Source: RZYP01 sp964386405
GTDB lineage: Bacteria; Bacillota; Negativicutes; Acidaminococcales; Acidaminococcaceae
Direction of reading: 5' to 3'
DNA: 19,909 nt
NCBI GenBank assembly: GCA_964386405.1
Contig: CAYLRW010000026.1
Coordinates: forward strand, 1-19,909
This document shows positions 7,926 through 13,880 of this stretch, piece by piece. Made by a program: the position numbers and the translations under genes. The stretch's first letter is position 1. Every line of letters starts with the position of its first letter. A model generated the notes under the pieces. That model was given only the letters and a program-made list of their open reading frames with translations. It was not told the origin of the DNA and made no database searches.

Positions 7926-9254
7926 ATGGCAGATAAGATACAACAGTCAAATAATTCGCAGCTGGAAGCCCTTTCTGCTGCCATCAATGATTTGGAACGC
8001 AAAGCTCAACATGTCAGTACAATGTCACAAAATGAAAAAAACTTATTGGCGGGAGCTTTACTAGCTTCTATTTTTAACGGCCTAAATCTGGACTCTGAAC
8101 CGCTGTTAAACATGGCAGTAAGACGTTTTAAGATTATGGTTGAACATGGTGCCTGGACGGATGAGTTTATCGAAAAAATAAAAGCTGTTTGTATGGTTGC
8201 CTTGCGCAAAGGTCATAAAGCGTTGCTTGCTGAGATGATACCTGTTTATCAACCAATTATGCTGAATAATCCCGAGTTAAGAACTGAAGGAATTAATGAT
8301 TTAGGCATGATAGCTTGCTTGGCGATTAAGGATTCTTATAATGAAATTGGCAATAGCTGTGTCAGAATTATTCTGATGATGGACCGTGCCAGTTCATTGG
8401 AGGAATGTCAAATAACTGACACGGCATTACAGAGGCTGAAAAACATCTTAATTATCGCTACACGGTCACGAAGTGAGGAAACTTTTTGTTATGCACTAAA
8501 GCTGATCAACAAGAGTTATAGGGAAAGAGAATTTATGCCGAACCCAGCGCTGTTAGAAGAGTTTTATCTTACTGTATTATTTGCGGCAGCTGATCATCGC
8601 TGGAGCAAAGGTTTAGTGTGTGTTAATGATTTCATCTTAGTGATGTTAAGAAAAGACGTTTTCAGTTTCGTTCAGAAGAAAAAGATAACATATGAGTGGG
8701 TACAGCTTATTGGCCAAATTGCCAGGAGAAATTGGACTGAAACGGCTCAACAGTTGATGTGGTTTTTCTTCACCTTTGTCAAAAAAAGTCAAGAAAAGAA
8801 GCTTCTCTTGTATTCTGTGGTAATGATGGGTTCGAGTGTAAAAATGCATGCTTCCTGGGATGGTTTTGAGAGTGCACTTAAAATTTATTATCCTTGGCAA
8901 ATAGCGATGCTCGTTCTCCTTGATTCCTTTTATAAAGAAGATATAACAAAAAACAAAGAAAAACTGGAAGTTGCAAGGCTTGTCGTGCGGACAATGCGAG
9001 ACATCGTGTTGCATGTTTCCAGACTTGCACTGAATAAACCGGAAACAGATACATTTAATCAGTGGTTTGATTTATGGGAAGCTAATAAGCTTCCGAAACA
9101 TGTGCGAATACGTGCTCAAAAAATGATGCAATTAACTGTTCTTTATTGGGAACAGCTGCAGCCGAAGGCAAGTAAGAATCAATTACCTCATCTCATCAAG
9201 ATTTTTCAGCCAAATCTTATAGATTCTAAGTGCAAAATGATTTTGGCTGAATAA
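7926..9254 (+). CDS. Uncharacterised 442-residue helical protein
   Basis: I do not recognise this protein. It begins MADKIQQSNNSQLEALSAAI; a weak ribosome site AAGG (7912-7915) lies 10 bases upstream. It has no signal peptide and no convincing membrane span, although residues about 280-310 contain two short hydrophobic stretches (LMWFFFTFV and LLLYSVVMM). The first 40 residues are polar and heptad-like. The remainder is a run of amphipathic helices, which suggests a helical-repeat or scaffold fold. I see no nucleotide-binding, metal-binding or catalytic motif. Codon use and base composition resemble its neighbours, so it looks native. It follows pyk by 22 bases and is closed by a strong hairpin, so it is probably co-transcribed with pyk. 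It may be a lineage-specific protein; no function is assigned. Confidence 0.85.
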   Translation: MADKIQQSNNSQLEALSAAINDLERKAQHVSTMSQNEKNLLAGALLASIFNGLNLDSEPLLNMAVRRFKIMVEHGAWTDEFIEKIKAVCMVALRKGHKALLAEMIPVYQPIMLNNPELRTEGINDLGMIACLAIKDSYNEIGNSCVRIILMMDRASSLEECQITDTALQRLKNILIIATRSRSEETFCYALKLINKSYREREFMPNPALLEEFYLTVLFAAADHRWSKGLVCVNDFILVMLRKDVFSFVQKKKITYEWVQLIGQIARRNWTETAQQLMWFFFTFVKKSQEKKLLLYSVVMMGSSVKMHASWDGFESALKIYYPWQIAMLVLLDSFYKEDITKNKEKLEVARLVVRTMRDIVLHVSRLALNKPETDTFNQWFDLWEANKLPKHVRIRAQKMMQLTVLYWEQLQPKASKNQLPHLIKIFQPNLIDSKCKMILAE

Positions 9255-9255
9255 G

Positions 9256-9300
9256 AAAGGAGAAGCAAAGAATTTTTTCTTTGCTTCTCCTTTTGCCTTT
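9256..9300. terminator. Terminator between convergent genes (442-aa gene and acyltransferase)
   Basis: A perfect 15-bp stem (9256-9270 with 9279-9293) with an A/T-rich 8-base loop begins directly after the stop codon at 9252-9254. It ends in TTTTGCCTTTGTTT on the + strand. It can also serve the convergent gene ending at 9318 on the - strand. Confidence 0.8.
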
Positions 9301-9317
9301 GTTTAAGTTTTTGCTTA

Positions 9318-10442
9318 TTATTTGCTTTTGCCAGTCAAAAGCAGTGATAAAAGTGGTAATTGTTTACCAACCTTCTTAATGAAGATACTTGAGATTAAAG
9401 ACAGGATCAATACCGAAAAATAGGTTAGAAAAGAGGGGATATCATCAGGTGTCCTGAAAAGTCGTGAAAATAATGCAACAACCTGATCGAGAAAAAATGG
9501 ATGAATGAGATAGATAATATAAGAATTGTTTGAGAGCAATTCATTTGCTTTTAAGAAAAGATTATCATTTTCAGCACGGAAAAGCATGGCTGAGAAAAAT
9601 AATAGGCTGGCTACTGTATAAAGAAAACCTTCAGGGCTTAACTGCTGCAAGGTGTTTGTTATGCTTTCCAGATCGTAGTTTTTAACATAAAGTAAATAAT
9701 AGAAGCGCGAAGACATAAGTATTACTGTTGAGACGAAGAACGCCGTCACCAGAAGAAAATGGTTTTTCAATATATTGAGGAAACCTTCATAATGAGTAGC
9801 TGCAAGCGCACCCATCATAAATACGAACAGGTAATGGAAAGGCAGGTAGTTCAGCCGATAATTTAACATATTAAGAAAGAAAGTATTTTCGGCAATCCAG
9901 ACTGGATAAGTCCAATAATGACAGGTCCAGTAATTGATTCCAACCTGTAAGACAAAGAGGACTGCAAGTGAAAGAGGTATTGATGTCTTTTGCATTAGGC
10001 GAAGTAACAATCGCCAGCATGGAAATAAAAGGTAAAACCATAATAGTATGACCATAAAGTAAATATGGTATGATGCTAAACCAAAGAAAAGAGTGAATAA
10101 CAAATCAAAAGGTGACCAGCCGACGCTTCCTGGTGTGACAAATTGATAATAAAGCAGATAGAGAACTGACCAGACCACATAGGGCAGGCCTACACTTTTC
10201 AAACGTTTGTGTAGATAAGGAAAATAATTAAGCTTTTGATAGAGATTATAGGAGGCAAATAATCCATAGCCAGAAATAAAGAAAAATGCTGGTACGCTAT
10301 AGCGGGAAAGAACCTCAAACAACATGTAGATATGTACGTTTGGTGATGCGGATGCGGCAATAGAAGAACCGGCATGAATGGCAATAACACCAAGCATGCA
10401 AATGCCGCGAAGGTTGTCGATTAGTTTGTTACGCTGCCCCAA
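9318..10442 (-). CDS. Membrane acyltransferase, acyltransferase-3 (OafA/YrhL-like) family
   Basis: A 374-residue polytopic membrane protein with about 10 hydrophobic spans, which is the family's usual core without an extra SGNH domain. The start is TTG at 10442, with GGAG overlapping the stop of the preceding gene, 10 bases upstream. The family signature in the first helix is present (NLRGICMLGVIAIH, with R12 and H23 as the Arg/His pair), followed by PAFFFISGYGLF and HKRLKSVGLPYVVW. Members transfer acetyl or other acyl groups to cell-surface sugars, peptidoglycan or secondary metabolites. The acceptor cannot be read from this sequence. The gene lies only 7 bases after a soluble protein of the pyruvate-kinase C-domain fold, so the two are co-transcribed, but the link between them is unclear. 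Confidence 0.85.
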   Translation of the reverse strand: MGQRNKLIDNLRGICMLGVIAIHAGSSIAASASPNVHIYMLFEVLSRYSVPAFFFISGYGLFASYNLYQKLNYFPYLHKRLKSVGLPYVVWSVLYLLYYQFVTPGSVGWSPFDLLFTLFFGLASYHIYFMVILLWFYLLFPCWRLLLRLMQKTSIPLSLAVLFVLQVGINYWTCHYWTYPVWIAENTFFLNMLNYRLNYLPFHYLFVFMMGALAATHYEGFLNILKNHFLLVTAFFVSTVILMSSRFYYLLYVKNYDLESITNTLQQLSPEGFLYTVASLLFFSAMLFRAENDNLFLKANELLSNNSYIIYLIHPFFLDQVVALFSRLFRTPDDIPSFLTYFSVLILSLISSIFIKKVGKQLPLLSLLLTGKSK

Positions 10443-10449
10443 AATAGTA

Positions 10450-10968
10450 TCACTCCGGTTTACAGATTATTTTATGAATATGTGTGCTGAAAACGCGCTG
10501 TGCATAGCCAGGTGTTACAACGATGGCAGAATCAAGACCACGACCAGTGCCACCCAGAGAAATTACTTTTTGCCCAAATGGCACACAACCAGCATCTAAG
10601 GCCATAATGGCACATTCTACGCCAACCTTAGTGCCAGCACCAAACATTCTTAATGTCTGAGCCATAATTTCCACAGGATACATACCCTTGAACACATTGC
10701 TGATGCCTCTTTCGGCACCAGACAAAACATGAGCCGCGGTAACGAATTTAACGCCTTTTGCTTCATACTGTGCTCTGAGTTCTGCAGGGAATTCACATTC
10801 GCCGGGCGTTTTATAACCATAGGCATGAGTAACGCAAATAATATTACCGTCAAAGTAACGGCAAAGTTCTGGTAAAGAAGCACCTGTAACTGAGGCAATG
10901 ACAATATGATTTATGTCATTTTCTTTGGCATATTTTATGGCCTCTTGTATTACTTGTTCTGTATTCAT
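10450..10968 (-). CDS. Stand-alone pyruvate kinase alpha/beta-domain-like protein
   Basis: A 172-residue soluble protein. The ATG at 10968 is 8 bases from a strong AGGAGG; an ATG at 10992 is in frame but lies upstream of that site. It matches, by memory, the small conserved family that includes archaeal MTH1675 and AF0103, whose structures resemble the C-terminal domain of pyruvate kinase. Supporting segments are HIVIASVTGAS, VTAAHVLSGAERGI, YPVEIMAQTLRMFGAG, VECAIMALDAG, ISLGGTGRGLDSAIV and the ending IICKPE. No catalytic function is established; flavin or nucleotide binding has been suggested for relatives. It is the first gene of a two-gene unit with the acyltransferase and diverges from the aminotransferase-like gene. 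A full-length pyk is in the same window, so this is not a fragment of the only copy. Confidence 0.85.
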   Translation of the reverse strand: MNTEQVIQEAIKYAKENDINHIVIASVTGASLPELCRYFDGNIICVTHAYGYKTPGECEFPAELRAQYEAKGVKFVTAAHVLSGAERGISNVFKGMYPVEIMAQTLRMFGAGTKVGVECAIMALDAGCVPFGQKVISLGGTGRGLDSAIVVTPGYAQRVFSTHIHKIICKPE

Positions 10969-11016
10969 AATAATTTCCTCCTGAATTTTCAAAATGTAAA
11001 TTTGTGATGTCTATGT

Positions 11017-11022
11017 TATAAT
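11017..11022 (+). promoter_or_regulatory. Possible -10 for the aminotransferase-like operon
   Basis: TATAAT on the + strand, about 87 bases before the ATG at 11109. The region 17 bases upstream (around 10994-11000) has no good -35 match. It faces a - strand -10 at 11039-11044, so the divergent promoters would overlap. Confidence 0.35.
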
Positions 11023-11038
11023 AAATCTTAGTATTCAC

Positions 11039-11044
11039 ATTATA
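11039..11044 (-). promoter_or_regulatory. Possible -10 for the pyruvate-kinase-like/acyltransferase pair
   Basis: TATAAT on the - strand. A TTGAAA hexamer (11060-11065 in + coordinates) lies 15 bases upstream, which is slightly short spacing. Confidence 0.4.
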
Positions 11045-11108
11045 CCTCAATTGTGTAAATTTCAAAAGAACGCTCTTGAATAGTTTCTCTGTAGGAGGAG
11101 TAAAAATA

Positions 11109-11978
11109 ATGGTAAAAAATCTAGTGCTGATCAACGGGGACATAGTTGAAAAAGAGGAAGGGAAAGTTTCCCTTTCAGATAGAGGATATCAATTCGGTGA
11201 TGGTGTTTTCGAAATAGTACCGGTATATAATGGCCGCAGTTTTGCGTTATTGCCACATATGGAGAATTTTTTCAATTCAGTTATTGCTGTTAAAATCCCG
11301 GGGATTTATATGGTTGAAGAATTGGTTGCTTTTCATGAAGAGTTGATTGCCGCAAGCGGCCTCGAAAATGGAGCGATTTATACGCAAATTACGCGGGGTG
11401 AATCTCCTTATGCTCTTGAGTTTCCAGAAATGACTGTGCCGTATTTGTCGATGATGGTCATAGAGAACGATAGAGATGATTTATCTGCTAAACAGGAAAA
11501 AGGTATAAACCTTATTGCAGAGAAAGACGTCAGGTGGCTGCGCTGCGACATAAATACGCTAAATAGGCTCCCTTCAGCCTTGGCTAAACAAAAAGCTCGT
11601 GTTTCAAGAGCATTTGATGCATTGTTTGTACGTGAAGACGGCAAGATTACTGAAACAACGGAAAGCAATTTTTTTATCGTTAAAGATGATCTTATCTGGA
11701 CACATCCAGCAAATAACTTAATACTCAACTCAGTGACAAGACGTTTGGTTAAGGAACGCTTAGCAGTAGATATTGGTATACAAGTTATCGAAAAGACATT
11801 TGATATGGAGTTTGCTATGAAGTCCGAAGAAGCCTTTATTGCAGGACCGAGATGTGAAATCTTGCCAGTAACAAAGATTGACAGAAAATTTATTGCTGAT
11901 GGTAAAGTTGGACCTATCACGCAAAAATTGATTTCTGAGTATAAGAAATTTGTTTTGCATGAATGTCCACGAAAATAA
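11109..11978 (+). CDS. Class IV aminotransferase-fold protein lacking the PLP lysine
   Basis: A 289-residue protein that aligns end to end with D-amino acid aminotransferase (fold-type IV PLP enzymes). The ATG at 11109 has AGGAGGAG 8 bases upstream; the longer frame from 11076 spans that site and is rejected. Conserved parts are DRGYQFGDGVFE (24-35), DVRWLRCDI (142-148), LAKQKA and THPANN. The key residues differ, however. The Schiff-base lysine (K145 of the Bacillus enzyme, RCDIK) is Asn149. The phosphate arginine (R50 in HIDR) is Asn53 in HMEN. The carboxylate-trap pair R98/H100 is Tyr/Leu (SPYAL). The phosphate loop S-T-T-S-E is G-P-R-C-E. E182, matching E177, is kept. The frame is intact and the codons look normal, so it is not a decayed gene. 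Standard transamination seems impossible. It heads a tight operon with an S-component-like protein and ywbE; a ligand-binding role is inference. Confidence 0.85.
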   Translation: MVKNLVLINGDIVEKEEGKVSLSDRGYQFGDGVFEIVPVYNGRSFALLPHMENFFNSVIAVKIPGIYMVEELVAFHEELIAASGLENGAIYTQITRGESPYALEFPEMTVPYLSMMVIENDRDDLSAKQEKGINLIAEKDVRWLRCDINTLNRLPSALAKQKARVSRAFDALFVREDGKITETTESNFFIVKDDLIWTHPANNLILNSVTRRLVKERLAVDIGIQVIEKTFDMEFAMKSEEAFIAGPRCEILPVTKIDRKFIADGKVGPITQKLISEYKKFVLHECPRK

Positions 11979-11999
11979 TCTTTTGAAAAGGAAGATACT

Positions 12000-12521
12000 G
12001 TGAGAAATAACACTTATCTTAAGACATTGGCCAGAGGTTCTGTTTTGTTAACGATGGCAATTGTTGCTCAAGAGATACGCTTGTTTTTACCATTACCGCC
12101 GCTATTATCAATAATTGTCATTGGGACAATGCTCAATGCGATTATGGTTATAGCTGTGCGCTATGCAAATTTACCTGCTGCAGTAATGATTAGTGCAATT
12201 TTGCCGCTTTTCGCCTTTATGCAGGGACATGTTATTGTTCCTTTAATGATACCTGTTATTTTTTTAGGTAATTTTGTGTTAGTCCTGATTTGTGATAGGT
12301 TTTGGGGCAAAGGCGCAATCATTCTGGCACCTGTTTTAAAAACTTTTACTTTATATATGCTATCAAAGATTTTTTTAAGCGTTCTGGGACTGCAGAATAA
12401 GGTTATTGATGCTATTTTGCTAAGTATGGGGTGGCCACAGTTAATAACGGCAATCTTAGGCATAATTCTGGCCATGCAACTTGAAAAACGCTTAATTTCT
12501 ATTAAAAATAATAATAGTTAA
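12000..12521 (+). CDS. ECF-transporter S-component-like membrane protein
   Basis: A 173-residue integral membrane protein starting at GTG, with AAAAGGAAG ending about 7 bases upstream. It has about six hydrophobic helices and ends in a short basic tail (EKRLISIK). The pattern (ARGSVLLTMAIVAQ in helix 1, a VIGTMLNAIMVIAV helix, PLMIPVIFLGNFVLVLI, and a closing WPQLITAILG) matches a small clostridial family annotated as ECF transporter S component. S components bind a vitamin or metabolite and dock onto the shared EcfAA'T module, which is not in this window. The substrate is not readable. It lies 21 bases after the lysine-less aminotransferase-like gene and 15 bases before ywbE, consistent with one mRNA. 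Confidence 0.75.
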   Translation: MRNNTYLKTLARGSVLLTMAIVAQEIRLFLPLPPLLSIIVIGTMLNAIMVIAVRYANLPAAVMISAILPLFAFMQGHVIVPLMIPVIFLGNFVLVLICDRFWGKGAIILAPVLKTFTLYMLSKIFLSVLGLQNKVIDAILLSMGWPQLITAILGIILAMQLEKRLISIKNNNS

Positions 12522-12536
12522 AAATGAGGTAATTAT

Positions 12537-12740
12537 ATGGATGGGCAGATTCGCAATAATATAAAGCCTGGCATACTAGTTGATGTTGTTTTAAAAAAAG
12601 ATCAGCCGACAGGTAAGCTCACACGTGGACATGTGAAAAGGATTTTGACCAATAGTACAACGCATCCACACGGAATAAAAGTTATGTTGATTGAACAAAA
12701 TTTGGTTGGTAGGGTACAGAAAATTTTGATGCAGGAATAG
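12537..12740 (+). CDS. ywbE: YwbE family protein (DUF2196)
   Basis: A 67-residue soluble protein, with ribosome site GAGGT at 12526-12530. The sequence closely follows B. subtilis YwbE: an N-terminal G-Q-x-R-x-N-I-x-x-G, then VDVVLKKDQPTGKLTRGHVK, ILTNSTTHPHGIKV and a closing VGRVQ. The length matches the family (about 65 residues). The fold looks like a small all-beta barrel rich in basic residues, but no function is established. It is the last gene of the three-gene unit starting at 11109. No clear terminator follows it before the tRNA-Leu promoter. Confidence 0.93.
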   Translation: MDGQIRNNIKPGILVDVVLKKDQPTGKLTRGHVKRILTNSTTHPHGIKVMLIEQNLVGRVQKILMQE

Positions 12741-12794
12741 CAAACGTTAATTTAGTGAAATTAAACAAATCAACAAAAAATGTTTAAAAATTAC

Positions 12795-12823
12795 TTGACA
12801 ACTACATCTTCGGATGGTAATAT
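12795..12823 (+). promoter_or_regulatory. Promoter of tRNA-Leu
   Basis: A consensus -35 TTGACA (12795-12800) and TAATAT (12818-12823) with a 17-base spacer. The start is predicted near 12830, about 24 bases before the mature tRNA. Confidence 0.85.
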
Positions 12824-12830
12824 TACTATT

Positions 12831-12844
12831 GTTCGCTAGCGAAC
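12831..12844 (+). promoter_or_regulatory. Perfect 14-bp palindrome at the tRNA-Leu transcription start
   Basis: GTTCGCTAGCGAAC is a perfect palindrome occupying about +1 to +14 of the predicted transcript. It could be an operator for a dimeric repressor or a short 5' leader hairpin. Which one cannot be decided from this window. Confidence 0.6.
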
Positions 12845-12853
12845 ACAAAACGT

Positions 12854-12941
12854 GCCGAAGTGGCGGAATTGGCAGACGCACTTGACTCAAAATCAAGCGT
12901 AGTTACCCTACGTGCCGGTTCGAGTCCGGCCTTCGGCACCA
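12854..12941 (+). tRNA. tRNA-Leu (anticodon CAA)
   Basis: A complete type II tRNA. The acceptor stem is GCCGAAG (12854-12860) with CTTCGGC (12931-12937), followed by discriminator A and an encoded CCA (12939-12941). The anticodon stem CTTGA/TCAAG encloses the loop CTCAAAA with anticodon CAA at 12888-12890, reading UUG. The long variable arm is CGTAGTTACCCTACG, and the T arm carries GGTTCGAGTCC. It has its own promoter upstream and a terminator 13 bases downstream, so it is a single-gene unit. Confidence 0.97.
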
Positions 12942-12954
12942 ACAAAATTATCTG

Positions 12955-12984
12955 AAACATGAACTGTGATGTTCATGTTTTTTT
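12955..12984 (+). terminator. Rho-independent terminator of tRNA-Leu
   Basis: A perfect 10-bp stem (12955-12964 with 12971-12980) with a 6-base loop runs into an uninterrupted T-tract (12978-12984). Confidence 0.92.
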
Positions 12985-13034
12985 GTTTTTAACAACATTC
13001 ATATTTTTGTCAAGAATTCTTAACAAGGTTCGTT

Positions 13035-13063
13035 TTGTATGATTATTGCTTTTGTTGTATAAT
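13035..13063 (+). promoter_or_regulatory. Promoter of the transaldolase gene
   Basis: TTGTAT (13035-13040) and a consensus TATAAT (13058-13063) with a 17-base spacer, giving a leader of about 50 bases before the ATG at 13121. Confidence 0.65.
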
Positions 13064-13120
13064 TGGTGCTATGGATTATTGTAATGCAAATCTGCTCAAG
13101 AGGAAGAAGGTCACTGGTAG

Positions 13121-13765
13121 ATGAAAATTTTCATGGATACTGCAAATGTCGAAGAAATACGAGAGTTAAATGAATGGGGAATAGTTTATGGAGTTACAAC
13201 TAATCCAAGTTTGATTGCTAAAACAGGACATTCCCAAGAAGACATTATTAAGGAAATTTGTCAAATTGTTGATGGACCAGTCAGTGCAGAGGTAATAAGC
13301 ACCGAGTGTATAGGAATGGTTGAAGAGGCTCGTAAACTTTCCAAAATTGCACCAAATGTAGTAGTTAAGATTCCTTGTATTGTTGAAGGCCTAAAAGCAG
13401 TAAGAATTTTGTCTGCTGAATGTATAGCAACAAATGTTACCTTGGTTTTCAGCCTGGCACAAGCCTTATTGGCAGCAAGCGCAGGTGCGACTTATGTTAG
13501 TCCTTTTGTTGGCCGTCTAGACGATATTGGTGAAGATGGTGTCCAACTTGTTGAAGATATGGTGAATGTTTTTAGGAAATATGAATTTGATACCGAAATA
13601 ATAGCTGCCAGCATTCGTGACCTTGAGCATGTAGATCGTGTGATGCTTGCAGGAGCTGATATTGCAACAATTCCAACAAAAGTTATTCACGAAATGATAG
13701 AGCATAAACTGACAGATGCAGGACTAAAGAAATTTTTGTTAGATTACGAAAATAGCAAGAAATAA
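13121..13765 (+). CDS. tal: Short transaldolase (TalC/FSA family)
   Basis: A 214-residue TIM-barrel class I aldolase of the short transaldolase / fructose-6-phosphate aldolase family. Ribosome site AGGAAGAAGG lies at 13101-13110. Landmarks are MDTAN at the N-terminus, GVTTNPSLIAK, the Schiff-base lysine K83 in VVKIP, TNVTLVFSLAQALLAA and YVSPFVGRLDD. The residue matching Q59 of E. coli FSA is E57, and the one matching Y131 is F129; both are the transaldolase-type residues. I therefore favour transaldolase (sedoheptulose-7-phosphate with glyceraldehyde-3-phosphate) over F6P aldolase, although databases often label this family fsa. It acts in the cytoplasm in the non-oxidative pentose phosphate pathway. 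It stands alone between the tRNA-Leu terminator and a long hairpin. Confidence 0.93.
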   Translation: MKIFMDTANVEEIRELNEWGIVYGVTTNPSLIAKTGHSQEDIIKEICQIVDGPVSAEVISTECIGMVEEARKLSKIAPNVVVKIPCIVEGLKAVRILSAECIATNVTLVFSLAQALLAASAGATYVSPFVGRLDDIGEDGVQLVEDMVNVFRKYEFDTEIIAASIRDLEHVDRVMLAGADIATIPTKVIHEMIEHKLTDAGLKKFLLDYENSKK

Positions 13766-13794
13766 CTGTTATATTATTAGAACTCCATTGTTTA

Positions 13795-13829
13795 ACAAGG
13801 GTATATCACATGCTGTGATATACCCTTGT
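13795..13829 (+). terminator. 16-bp perfect hairpin after the transaldolase gene
   Basis: 13795-13810 pairs perfectly with 13814-13829 across a 3-base loop. The bases after it (ATGTTGTACTT) are U-rich in RNA but not a true T-run. It may be a weak terminator or a regulatory hairpin in the leader of the next gene. Confidence 0.55.
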
Positions 13830-13880
13830 ATGTTGTACTTGCATTAATTTAAATCAATCAATATTGGGAGGCTTTATAGG

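Noticed and set aside
10969..10992. Upstream ATG for the pyruvate-kinase-like protein
   Set aside because: The strong AGGAGG lies between this ATG and the one at 10968, which it serves with 8-base spacing.
11408..12013. 201-codon open frame on the - strand
   Set aside because: Antisense to the aminotransferase-like gene and the start of the next gene, with serine-rich low-complexity translation; a shadow.
12746..12764. Short inverted repeat after ywbE
   Set aside because: Only 7 A/T pairs and no T-tract follows, so I do not call it a terminator.
12831..12844. Palindrome before tRNA-Leu as a LexA box
   Set aside because: The half-sites are in the opposite order to the Bacillus-type box (GAAC-N4-GTTC), so an SOS role is not supported.
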